Assembly: GCA_964366875.1 (NCBI GenBank)
Contig: CAYIVF010000011.1
Location: 1-21,815, forward strand
Direction of reading: 5' to 3'
Length of the DNA stretch: 21,815 bases
From: CAYIVF01 sp964366875
GTDB taxonomy: Bacteria; Patescibacteriota; Minisyncoccia; Minisyncoccales; Staskawiczbacteraceae
The notes beneath the pieces were generated by a model. The model saw only the letters and a program-made list of their open reading frames with translations. It had not been told where the DNA came from and searched no databases. The translations under genes and the position numbers were made by a program. Numbering within the stretch: the stretch's first letter is position 1; each line of letters begins with the position of its first letter. This document shows, piece after piece, positions 14,959 to 21,815 of the stretch.

Positions 14959-14978
14959 TAGCAAAGTATTTTATTGTA

Positions 14979-16028
14979 TCAACCCCTTTTTAATATCCTC
15001 ACTATCCCATTATTCGCATCCACCTCTACCAAGTCTCCGTCTTTCAAAACTTTTGTTGCGATTTTGGTGCCAACGATGCAGGGTTTTTTCATTTCTCTTG
15101 CAATAATGGCTGCGTGACAGACGACACCCCCTTCATCTGTAACAAAGGCAACAGCTTTTTTCATTGCCGGTAAAATATCGGGGAGAGTCATCGGAGCCAC
15201 AATCACATCGCCCACCTTAACTTTATTTATATGACGCACGCCATACACAATTTTTACTGTTCCCTTAGTTGTTCCCCTAAACGCAGGTTGTCCCTTAAAT
15301 TCTTTAATGCTATCGGTTTCCACTATTTTCTCTAGTTTTATATTAAATTTGTTTTCAATGAAATTTCTAGTCTTTCCCACAAAAAGCTGATTATCTGTAA
15401 AAAAATATCCAGAAGCTCTTTTTTTTAAAATCTTTATTGATGGCGGATTGTTTTTGGCAATTTCTTCTATTTTTATCAAAGCAACTAAATCACCGAACAG
15501 TGGATAGATTTTTTTTAATGATTTACGAATCGTTGCCTCAGCCCCGGGAACAAAAACCTGAGACTCGTCTCTAAGTTTTATTAATCTGGTAAATTGCTCT
15601 TTAAGGATAGTTTTATGCTTATCGTATAGCTCAGATTCCCAACCCCACCACACTGCTTCAAACCATGGCCAGATTGCCTCGCACTGTTTCAAAAAAATAA
15701 GGAGATTTTTTTTATCAAGCACTGGCTGTTTTTCGTAAATGGGTTTTAATTTTTCAAGTTCTCTTCTGAAAGGAATTTCGGCAAAATCAAAACTGCCTGT
15801 CTGTTCCACTCTGTCTATAAGAAGTTGCTCGCACCACTTTACACCCTGAGGATTATAATATCCATTTATAACAGGACCTATATTTTCAAAAACAATATAC
15901 GGTAAATATGGTTGTTTTTTATCAGTCCAAATTTTTGGATTAATAACTTCGCCTCTCCACCATATTTCTATCATAGCCAAAGTAAAGTCTCTCGCAAAAT
16001 AATTTTTATATAGCGGCTTATGAACCAT
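14979..16028 (-). CDS. P3: split dikinase-family protein, Trp-rich N-terminal domain plus phosphohistidine swivel domain
   Basis: A 349-residue protein. The swivel domain starts near residue 245 (PAFRGTTKGTVKIV) and includes TDEGGVVCHAAIIARE with predicted phospho-His305. The N-terminus has YFARDFTLAMIEIWWRGEV (10-28), the family start signature. A striking Trp-rich stretch, AIWPWFEAVWWGWESELYD, follows about 100 residues later; clustered aromatics could form a ligand pocket. The start overlaps the P2 stop by 11 bases, so translation is coupled. The stop is UGA, which fixes the standard code. It is the last gene of the upstream array half; 20 bases later comes the histidine phosphatase promoter, with no terminator between. 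Confidence 0.87.
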   Translation of the reverse strand: MVHKPLYKNYFARDFTLAMIEIWWRGEVINPKIWTDKKQPYLPYIVFENIGPVINGYYNPQGVKWCEQLLIDRVEQTGSFDFAEIPFRRELEKLKPIYEKQPVLDKKNLLIFLKQCEAIWPWFEAVWWGWESELYDKHKTILKEQFTRLIKLRDESQVFVPGAEATIRKSLKKIYPLFGDLVALIKIEEIAKNNPPSIKILKKRASGYFFTDNQLFVGKTRNFIENKFNIKLEKIVETDSIKEFKGQPAFRGTTKGTVKIVYGVRHINKVKVGDVIVAPMTLPDILPAMKKAVAFVTDEGGVVCHAAIIAREMKKPCIVGTKIATKVLKDGDLVEVDANNGIVRILKRG

Positions 16029-17490
16029 TGAATTTTTTGATAATTTTTACAACGCCCTTGTCCGCATCAACCTCCACAAGGTCGCCGTCTTTTAAAACTT
16101 TGGTAGCGATTTTGGTACCAACGATGCAGGGAATTTTAAACTCCCGAGAAACAATAGCGGCGTGAGAAGTCAAACCGCCCTCGTCAGTAATAATAGCTTT
16201 TGCTTTTTTCATTACCGATAGATAATCGGGATGGGTAGTTATGGCTACTAAAATTTCTCCTTCCCTTACTCTATATAAATCTTTTTTATCTAATACTGTT
16301 TTTACTATCCCCTTTACTTTACCAGGCGAAGCAATTATGCCAGAAAAACTTTCTTTTTCAATTTTTTCTTTGCTAATAAGATATTTTTTAGAAAAATCAG
16401 CTGCCTGTTTCCCGGAATAAATTTTGAATTTTTTATTCAAAACATAGACAATAAAGTTCTTTTTTCTCTGGTTTATTTCTTCTAGAGTTGGCAGTTTCTC
16501 TTTCTGGAGAAAATTATAAATTTCTGTAGGAGAGAGTATCACTAGCTCATCTATCTTTAATTTTGCCCGAGAGGCAATTTCGTAATACAAAGGACGAACG
16601 AGAAAATAAGCAAACCTTCGTGCTTCATCTCTTTCGTCTTTCAAATCGGTAAGCTTTTGAGCTATTAAAAACAGCTCTCTTAATTTCGGGTATTGCCTCA
16701 AAATATTATTGAAATTATTTTTCATTTTCTGTTTCTCCTTCTTTGAATCAGCTATTTTTTGGATTGCTTCCTCTAAATTAGGGTCTTTTGTCGCATCTTT
16801 GATTCTGTTCTGGAAAAATTTCTCATCCCACAGAGGAATTTCAGGAATTATAGCAGGAATCCAGCCGTATTTTTTAACTAATAATTTTACAGCTTCCCCT
16901 CTTTTATTATCAGATAATAATCCTCTTTTAAAATCTAAGGCGATTTTGAATATTTCTTCTTCCATTTTTGAAACGGCTTTGTCTTTTGAAGGAAATAAAA
17001 CAATGGGGATTATCTTGTTAATTTGTTCTAATTTGATTTTTTCTTCTAATAATTTTTGCCTTAAAAATCCAGGGATAATTTCAATTAGGTTAAAAGCAAT
17101 CCATTGGCCAACCAGCATAAATTGACAATGATTGATTTCAAAATTTTTATAAATTTTACCCAAGGAATGGTTATATTGTTTTTTCAGCTTAGTAGAATTA
17201 ATCTTCCTAGAAACATCGGTGAATCTTTCTTTACTTTTTTCATAAAAAAGCAGATATTTTTCAAAACTTTTAATATTTCTCAAAAATGATTGAGTAATTA
17301 TCCTATTAAAACTATTCTGTTCATTTTCTGCCATCCAAAAAGAAGTTTTTCCGGAATCGCCTTCAGCCAGAGCGCTTTTGAATGAACGTTTTAGAAACTT
17401 TAAAGAATCGAAATTCAAACACCAAACTACAGTAGTCATAAAATTAAGGTTATAATCCCTTGTCCAAATTTTTATCATTTCCCCATTCAT
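16018..17490 (-). CDS. P2: split dikinase-family protein, variable N-terminal domain plus phosphohistidine swivel domain
   Basis: A 490-residue protein. The N-terminus shows KIWTRDYNLNFMTTVVW (7-23), the clearest copy of the family start signature, and KKYGWIPAIIPEIPLW (206-221), matching the Tyr-Gly-Trp-Ile motif of P4. LTDLKDERDEARRFAYFLV and LVILSPTEIYNFLQ then lead to the swivel domain from about residue 380 (IIASPGKVKGIVK). TDEGGLTSHAAIVSRE carries predicted phospho-His443, and the shared tail has a short FNGS extension that overlaps the P3 start. The region ahead of the swivel is long and Lys-rich with possible coiled-coil helices. It lies 28 bases after P1, with no SD and an A/T-rich leader. 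Confidence 0.88.
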   Translation of the reverse strand: MNGEMIKIWTRDYNLNFMTTVVWCLNFDSLKFLKRSFKSALAEGDSGKTSFWMAENEQNSFNRIITQSFLRNIKSFEKYLLFYEKSKERFTDVSRKINSTKLKKQYNHSLGKIYKNFEINHCQFMLVGQWIAFNLIEIIPGFLRQKLLEEKIKLEQINKIIPIVLFPSKDKAVSKMEEEIFKIALDFKRGLLSDNKRGEAVKLLVKKYGWIPAIIPEIPLWDEKFFQNRIKDATKDPNLEEAIQKIADSKKEKQKMKNNFNNILRQYPKLRELFLIAQKLTDLKDERDEARRFAYFLVRPLYYEIASRAKLKIDELVILSPTEIYNFLQKEKLPTLEEINQRKKNFIVYVLNKKFKIYSGKQAADFSKKYLISKEKIEKESFSGIIASPGKVKGIVKTVLDKKDLYRVREGEILVAITTHPDYLSVMKKAKAIITDEGGLTSHAAIVSREFKIPCIVGTKIATKVLKDGDLVEVDADKGVVKIIKKFNGS

Positions 17491-17518
17491 AAAATTAAAA
17501 TGTGTTTTTTATGTTTTT

Positions 17519-18799
17519 TTATTTTATTATTTTAACTATTCCTTTATACGCATCAACCTCCACCAAATCCCCGTCTTTAAGCACCTTTGTGGCTATTTTA
17601 GTGCCGATTATACAGGGAATTTTCATTTCTCTACTATTGATTGCCGCGTGAGAAGTGACGCCTCCCTGGTTGGTTATTATGGCTCCAGCTCTTCTCATTC
17701 CGATAATATAATCCGGGGTTGTTTCGTTAGCAACAAGTATGTCGCCTTTTTTTAATTTAGAAATGTTTTTTGATTCCTCAATAATTTTTACCACTCCCCT
17801 AACCTTTCCAGGGTAAGAAACTGTACCCTTTATCTCGGTTATATCAGAGCTAATTTTTTCTTCGCATTCTTCCAGACTTTTTTTTAAGTCATTGCCGGTG
17901 ATAACATATACGTTTCCATTTTTACTAATTAAACCAAACCCATTTTTTCTTTCTTTAAAATTTTTTGGCAAAACTTTACTATCTCTAAGCTTAATAAGTT
18001 CATGATGGGTTAAATTTATAACTTCTTGCCAACTTAACCCATTGTCTTCGCCTATTTTCTTTATTGTGGGCCAATAACTAAATGCGACCTTATCAATGCA
18101 TTCAACTATGTGCGCCCGAAAAAACGCCATTTTTGAGCCAATAGACAAAATTGAAGAATATTCCGCAGGCAAAGCAGGGGCATCAAACAAGTTATTGTGT
18201 GCATCTTTACGGGAAGCTAACTCTGCTTTTACTTTTTCTGCAGTTAAGGGCGTCCCCATAAAAAAGTGTGTGCCAACCCATTGCCATTTTTTTACAAAAT
18301 CCTGAATCTCCTCGTTTTTAAGCCCTTTCAACGCATCCTGATACTGCATTAATAAAGTTTTTTTGTGGGGTTTTACTATTTTTATTACATCAGAAAACGA
18401 CATCCCTAATTTATCTGAAATTTTTTTTATGTACCTTTCCAGTCCATAATAATCAATGAACTCAATAGCCATAGTGGCATTAGCGGCTTCAACCATTTCA
18501 TTAAAAAGACCATCTAAATCATTTTTGCCCTCAAACGACAAAACTTCTTTCTCTTCCTCCTCGCAAAGTTTGAAAAAATCATCAAACCAGTTAATATCTT
18601 TTTCAATCTTTTCCTCAACAAACTTTGCCAACTGCTCCATCTCTTCATTTAAAACAAAATAATGACCTTCTAACTGCCTCACTTCCTCAATAAAATCCAA
18701 TCCCATATTAAAGGCCTTTGTTCGTTTATAATCCAACCAGATGCCAGATGAAAGCACCGGCTCAATCCATCTGCCAAAATGATACCATTTATTTTCCAT
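17519..18799 (-). CDS. P1: split dikinase-family protein, variable N-terminal domain plus phosphohistidine swivel domain
   Basis: A 426-residue protein and the first swivel gene after the ATP-grasp gene, which ends only four bases upstream. The N-terminus MENKWYHFGRWIEP carries a Trp/Arg start signature. Acidic helices follow, then KKWQWVGTHFFMGTPLTAEK in the position of the Trp motif of P2, P4 and P5, and INLTHHELIKLRD before the swivel. The swivel domain begins near residue 322 (TVSYPGKVRGVVKI). The active site reads TNQGGVTSHAAINSRE, with Gln replacing the Glu found in all other members, and predicted phospho-His384. The N-terminal half is more acidic than in the other seven, which may reflect a different partner. 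Confidence 0.87.
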   Translation of the reverse strand: MENKWYHFGRWIEPVLSSGIWLDYKRTKAFNMGLDFIEEVRQLEGHYFVLNEEMEQLAKFVEEKIEKDINWFDDFFKLCEEEEKEVLSFEGKNDLDGLFNEMVEAANATMAIEFIDYYGLERYIKKISDKLGMSFSDVIKIVKPHKKTLLMQYQDALKGLKNEEIQDFVKKWQWVGTHFFMGTPLTAEKVKAELASRKDAHNNLFDAPALPAEYSSILSIGSKMAFFRAHIVECIDKVAFSYWPTIKKIGEDNGLSWQEVINLTHHELIKLRDSKVLPKNFKERKNGFGLISKNGNVYVITGNDLKKSLEECEEKISSDITEIKGTVSYPGKVRGVVKIIEESKNISKLKKGDILVANETTPDYIIGMRRAGAIITNQGGVTSHAAINSREMKIPCIIGTKIATKVLKDGDLVEVDAYKGIVKIIK

Positions 18800-18803
18800 A
18801 AAA

Positions 18804-19745
18804 TTATAATGTAGTTATTGGTCTGGATTGAACTATGTAAAACTTGCCACGCTCTAACGCCCACTCTATGTCGCGGGGGTCTTTGTAAAGTTTTTCTATA
18901 TCAGCGCAGATTTGGGCTAATTCCCCTATTTGTTTTTCGGTTAATTTTTGCTTTTCTCTTAAATTCTTAGGTACAGGTTTTTCTTCAGTTATTTTTTTGG
19001 CTTTTACTATTTGTTTTTCTTGATTACCGATATTTATATCAATAATATTTAAAGTGCTTTTTTCTATAACATAGCTGTCTGGAGTAATAATTCCCTGCAC
19101 TAAGGCTTCACCTAAACCCCAACATGCTTCAATTATCATTTGGTCTGGGTCGCGAGTCACAGGATGTACGGTAAAACAAACGCCGGAAACTTCAGAATTT
19201 ACCATTTTCTGAATTACAACTGCCACGGAAACCTGTTTTCTGCGCATTTTTCTTTCAACCCTATAAAACAAGGCGCGTGGAGTGTATAAAGAGGCCCAGC
19301 ACCTCTGAACATATTTTAATAAATCTTTTTTTGTAACATAAAGATAACTTTCTAATTGGCCTGCCCATGCGTCAATTTTTGAATCCTCGGCAGTGGCTGA
19401 CGAACGTACGGCAACGTATTTTGCTCCCAACTTATCAAATTCTTTCAAAACTTCTTTTCCTAAATCTTCGGGAAATTTTTTCTTTAAAATAACATCCCTC
19501 ATTATTTCTGCCTGGTCTTCAACGTTTTCTGTGCTGGAAATATCAATTCTTTCCAGCATTGCGTTTTCCTCCACCACGGCATCCGTATCTCTCATAAACT
19601 TATCAAAAGCAGACGCCAGCACAACAAACCCCGGCGGTACCGGAAATCCAGCGCCTACCATCTCTCCCAGCGAAGCACCCTTGCCTCCTGCTGTTTTTAA
19701 ATCCTTATTTGATAATTCCTTAAAATTTTTAGTATTTTTTTCCAT
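18804..19745 (-). CDS. Stand-alone ATP-grasp (PPDK/PEP synthase N-terminal) domain protein
   Basis: A 313-residue protein equal to the nucleotide-binding domain of PEP synthase, pyruvate phosphate dikinase and rifampin phosphotransferase, and nothing more. Motifs are GGKGASLGEM (20-29, Lys22), GFPVPPGFVV (33-42), YVAVRSSATAED (110-121, Arg114), CWASLYTPRALFYR (149-162), VSGVCFTVHP (186-195), ACWGLGEALVQG (207-218), RDIEWAL (291-297, Glu294) and YIVQSRPIT (303-311). In relatives this domain takes phosphate from ATP and passes it to a swivel His on the same chain. Here the chain ends after QSRPITTL, before the swivel. The catalytic residues look intact, so it could phosphorylate the separate P1-P8 swivel domains in trans (inference). 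It lies six bases after murJ and four before P1. Confidence 0.93.
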   Translation of the reverse strand: MEKNTKNFKELSNKDLKTAGGKGASLGEMVGAGFPVPPGFVVLASAFDKFMRDTDAVVEENAMLERIDISSTENVEDQAEIMRDVILKKKFPEDLGKEVLKEFDKLGAKYVAVRSSATAEDSKIDAWAGQLESYLYVTKKDLLKYVQRCWASLYTPRALFYRVERKMRRKQVSVAVVIQKMVNSEVSGVCFTVHPVTRDPDQMIIEACWGLGEALVQGIITPDSYVIEKSTLNIIDINIGNQEKQIVKAKKITEEKPVPKNLREKQKLTEKQIGELAQICADIEKLYKDPRDIEWALERGKFYIVQSRPITTL

Positions 19746-19751
19746 ATTATT

Positions 19752-21410
19752 TTATCGGGTATAAAACCTTTTTAAAAAAGAATCGGCGATTATTTTAATT
19801 TCCGGAGATTTTAACAAATAAGCGGCCACGCCATAAGTCGCAACACCGACGATTCCAGATAGAACTAACTGCAGCAGCACTTCCCAAAAAGTCTGAAGAC
19901 TGATTAAGTTATACTGCACTAAAAGCTGCCTGGTTAAAAACGTAAAAACAACCATTATGCAGCTTGCAATCAATATTTTGTACAAAGAATCGGATGTTTC
20001 GGGGTACCCTTTGGGTCGTTTCAGCTTGGGAAATTTTTTATAAAGCAGGTATAAAAGTAAAAAGCATTCTAAAATAGCTGTTACAGAATAGGCCAAAGCC
20101 AATCCGACTATGCCCATATTTTTAACGCCTTCTAACCTAAAGAGTGTTTGTAAAAATATAGAAAACGCAACAGAAGATTTTATAAGCCAAACAAGGAGCA
20201 AGCTTAAAATAATGTTAAAAGCCACTGTAAGTCCGCTTACAATAGCTGGAATTTTAGTATTGTGGGCTGCGTAAAATGTTTTAGATAAGATAAAGATAAG
20301 ACCTTGGGCAAACAAGCTAAAGGCTAATATTCCAAGGCAGGCTGTAGTCAACCTGGTATCTATCCAGTCAAACTTACCTGCTCCCAAAACAACCCTGACT
20401 ATCTGCGCTCTTAAAATCAAAACTAAAAGACTTATGGGAATTATTAAAAAGACAGTCTGGCGGAAAGCATTGGAAAACTTCTGTAAAAACTTCTCTTCCC
20501 CGTCTTGTATAAAAGCCATAGACATTGAAGGAAAAACAGCAGTTGAAAGGGAAACCGCCACCGCGTTGACTAAAATAGACGATAAGTTATTGGCTAAATT
20601 AAAAACTGCGATACTGCCCGACATTAACGTAGAGCCAATAGCTGTGATAGCAATGGTGTTTAGCTGGCCAGCTCCAAGTCCTAAGGACCGTGGCGCCATA
20701 AGTTTTATAGTCTTTGAAACTCCAGGGTGTTTTACGTCAAAAATCGCTTGGTACCTAAAACCAGAAAAGAAAAACGCAGGCAGCTGAATTAACAAATGCA
20801 GAAACCCGCCTAAAACCACTCCCCATGCAAGTCCGGGCAAACCAAACCTTGGCACAAAGAATAAGATACCGGTTATTATGCCAATGTTATACATTATTGG
20901 GGCTAGAGCTGTAACCAAGAACCTGTGAAACACCTGCAAAATCCCGCTTACCATGTTTGAGGCTCCTAAAATAATAGGACTTAAGAACATAATGCGCATT
21001 AGCAAAACAGTCATTTCTCTTTTTTCTCCCGAAAACCCCGGGGCTATTAAAGAAACTATAACAGGAGCAAAAATTATAAAAATAATGCACACAATAATTA
21101 AGAAACCTAAAAACACATTAAAAAGAGCAGAAACATATTTCCATGCTTCTTCTTTTGATTTTATAATATACGAACTGAAAATAGGGATAATTGCAGCCGA
21201 TATGGCGCCGAAGACCAAAACTAATGCAATAAAATCAGGAACAGTAAAGGCTGCATAATAAACATCGAGCTCAGAACCAGCGCCAAAAGTACCAGCTAAA
21301 AGGCGGTCTCTCATTAAACCTAAGATAGCTGAGGTCAAATAAGAGATGGCCAAAATCAATGAAGCAGAACTAATGCTTTTAGTCTGGGTGTTTAAAAAGT
21401 TATTAGGCAT
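19752..21410 (-). CDS. murJ: Lipid II flippase MurJ (MviN family)
   Basis: A 552-residue polytopic inner-membrane protein of the MOP exporter superfamily, which flips lipid II for peptidoglycan synthesis. Many hydrophobic helices are visible, and family signatures include MRDRLLAGTFGAGSELDVYY near the N-terminus, GAISAAIIPIFSSY, and PRSLGLGAGQLN in the second half. The length suits the usual 14-helix MurJ plus a basic C-terminal tail. It is the first gene after the promoter at 21434-21462. The ATP-grasp gene begins six bases after its stop, so the dikinase array is probably co-transcribed with it. A weak AGGA lies just before the ATG. Whether the array has any envelope role is not shown; the link is position only. 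Confidence 0.95.
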   Translation of the reverse strand: MPNNFLNTQTKSISSASLILAISYLTSAILGLMRDRLLAGTFGAGSELDVYYAAFTVPDFIALVLVFGAISAAIIPIFSSYIIKSKEEAWKYVSALFNVFLGFLIIVCIIFIIFAPVIVSLIAPGFSGEKREMTVLLMRIMFLSPIILGASNMVSGILQVFHRFLVTALAPIMYNIGIITGILFFVPRFGLPGLAWGVVLGGFLHLLIQLPAFFFSGFRYQAIFDVKHPGVSKTIKLMAPRSLGLGAGQLNTIAITAIGSTLMSGSIAVFNLANNLSSILVNAVAVSLSTAVFPSMSMAFIQDGEEKFLQKFSNAFRQTVFLIIPISLLVLILRAQIVRVVLGAGKFDWIDTRLTTACLGILAFSLFAQGLIFILSKTFYAAHNTKIPAIVSGLTVAFNIILSLLLVWLIKSSVAFSIFLQTLFRLEGVKNMGIVGLALAYSVTAILECFLLLYLLYKKFPKLKRPKGYPETSDSLYKILIASCIMVVFTFLTRQLLVQYNLISLQTFWEVLLQLVLSGIVGVATYGVAAYLLKSPEIKIIADSFLKRFYTR

Positions 21411-21433
21411 TCCTAAAAAATTAACAATGTTTT

Positions 21434-21462
21434 ATTTTAATCCTTTTCTCTGTTTTTTTCAA
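21434..21462 (-). promoter_or_regulatory. Promoter of murJ and probably of the dikinase array
   Basis: On the minus strand TTGAAA (revcomp of 21457-21462), a 17-base spacer and TAAAAT (revcomp of 21434-21439). The predicted start leaves a leader of only about 17 bases before the murJ ATG. It directly follows the rnpB terminator. Confidence 0.7.
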
Positions 21463-21499
21463 ATCAAAAAGCATCCCGCTAAGCGGGATGCTTTTTGAT
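21463..21499 (-). terminator. Intrinsic terminator of rnpB
   Basis: GCATCCCGCT (21471-21480) pairs with the complementary arm at about 21481-21491. The stem extends through A5/T5 tracts on both sides, giving a T run on the minus strand. Confidence 0.9.
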
Positions 21500-21815
21500 G
21501 TCTCAGCAAGACCGTAAGCCGAATTCTGTTTTAAGCGATTATCTGTCTGGGCCAAAAATTACTTTTTAACTCAAGCGAACTACTTTTAACAGAATCATGA
21601 GATAAGATTAACCCAATCTTCTGCTTTGTTCTTGCACCCAATAAGGATTTAGCCGTTTCACTTCCGCATTACTGCGGAACTTTCACCGAAGGGAATGCAG
21701 ACTCTTTCGAATCTACACGTCACTGTTCGCACCTCGCATCTTACGATGGACGGCTGTTAGCCGCTATTATTTTAACTCCTTTAAAAAGGACGTTGGTGTT
21801 CGGACTTTCCTCTCC
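21500..21815 (-). ncRNA. rnpB: RNase P RNA (3' part, 5' end outside the window)
   Basis: The catalytic RNA that trims the 5' leaders of tRNA precursors. On the minus strand the window edge starts at the conserved GGAGAGGAAAGTCCGAACA block (CR-I). A gaacAGTGac-like P4-proximal region, GTGAAACGGCTAAATCC and GGGTGCAAGAACAAAGCAG follow, and the conserved ACAGAATTCGGCTTACGG lies near the 3' end at about 21515-21532. The 5' strand of P1 is beyond the window, so the full fold cannot be drawn. The 3' boundary is set just before the terminator hairpin and may be off by some bases. Confidence 0.93.

Noticed and set aside
11692..14978. Transposon or integron carrying the M20, PyrB-like and phosphatase genes
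   Set aside because: I found no transposase, integrase, flanking direct repeat or terminal inverted repeat around the segment.
4376..18799. CRISPR-like or dispersed repeat interpretation of the recurring segments spaced about 1-1.5 kb apart
   Set aside because: Each copy is the 3' end of a swivel-domain gene, in frame, with synonymous differences. They are paralogous coding ends, not repeats with spacers.
18804..19745. Truncated or frameshifted full-length PEP synthase
   Set aside because: The frame ends cleanly after QSRPITTL at the natural domain border. P1 begins four bases later with its own start and a different N-terminal domain, so this is an evolved split rather than a broken gene.

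Overview
The window looks like part of a small, AT-rich genome of the candidate phyla radiation (Patescibacteria, perhaps Parcubacteria-like). This is inferred from the compact AT-rich coding, a stand-alone SWIB protein, a short mitochondrial-type PheRS, and resident genes whose start codons mostly follow A/T runs rather than Shine-Dalgarno (SD) sites. UGA is used as a stop, so the code is standard. Nearly everything is on the minus strand.

Layout, left to right. (1) 1-911: pheS-type PheRS, cut by the window edge, with a hairpin in its leader. (2) 1060-1317: SWIB protein (+). (3) 1474-1908: GC-rich tandem zinc-ribbon protein. (4) 2132-2218: 28-residue Cys-rich peptide. (5) 2277-2517: three tRNA genes (Asp; canonical Met-CAU; a very odd initiator-like CAU tRNA). 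(6) 2567-4375: lepA. (7) 4376-19745: a long minus-strand gene array described below, interrupted at 11692-14978 by an M20 amidohydrolase (+), a divergent aspartate carbamoyltransferase homologue and a histidine phosphatase. (8) 19752-21410: murJ. (9) 21500-21815: the 3' part of rnpB. No stretch over 300 bases lacks a gene.

The main find is the array. One gene (18804-19745) encodes only the ATP-grasp nucleotide-binding domain of the PEP synthase / rifampin phosphotransferase (dikinase) superfamily. It is followed by eight genes, numbered P1-P8 in transcription order, each encoding a different mostly helical N-terminal region of about 240-410 residues fused to the same C-terminal phosphohistidine swivel domain with an invariant GG-x3-HAA site. 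No PEP/pyruvate TIM barrel is present. Domain order and sizes match rifampin phosphotransferase (ATP-grasp, substrate domain, His domain) cut after its first domain. The inference is that one shared kinase domain may charge eight swivel proteins, each with its own substrate or target domain. An HD-domain hydrolase is translationally overlapped with P8. Genes in the array are spaced -11 to +28 bases apart, and P8 abuts lepA with no gap. A TTGAAA-17-TAAAAT promoter upstream of murJ probably starts the run.

Three genes (zinc-ribbon protein, M20 amidohydrolase, histidine phosphatase) stand out from the background. They are GC-rich, each has a consensus-like sigma-70 promoter with 17-base spacing, a strong SD site and its own terminator. 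They look like separately acquired, self-contained expression cassettes.
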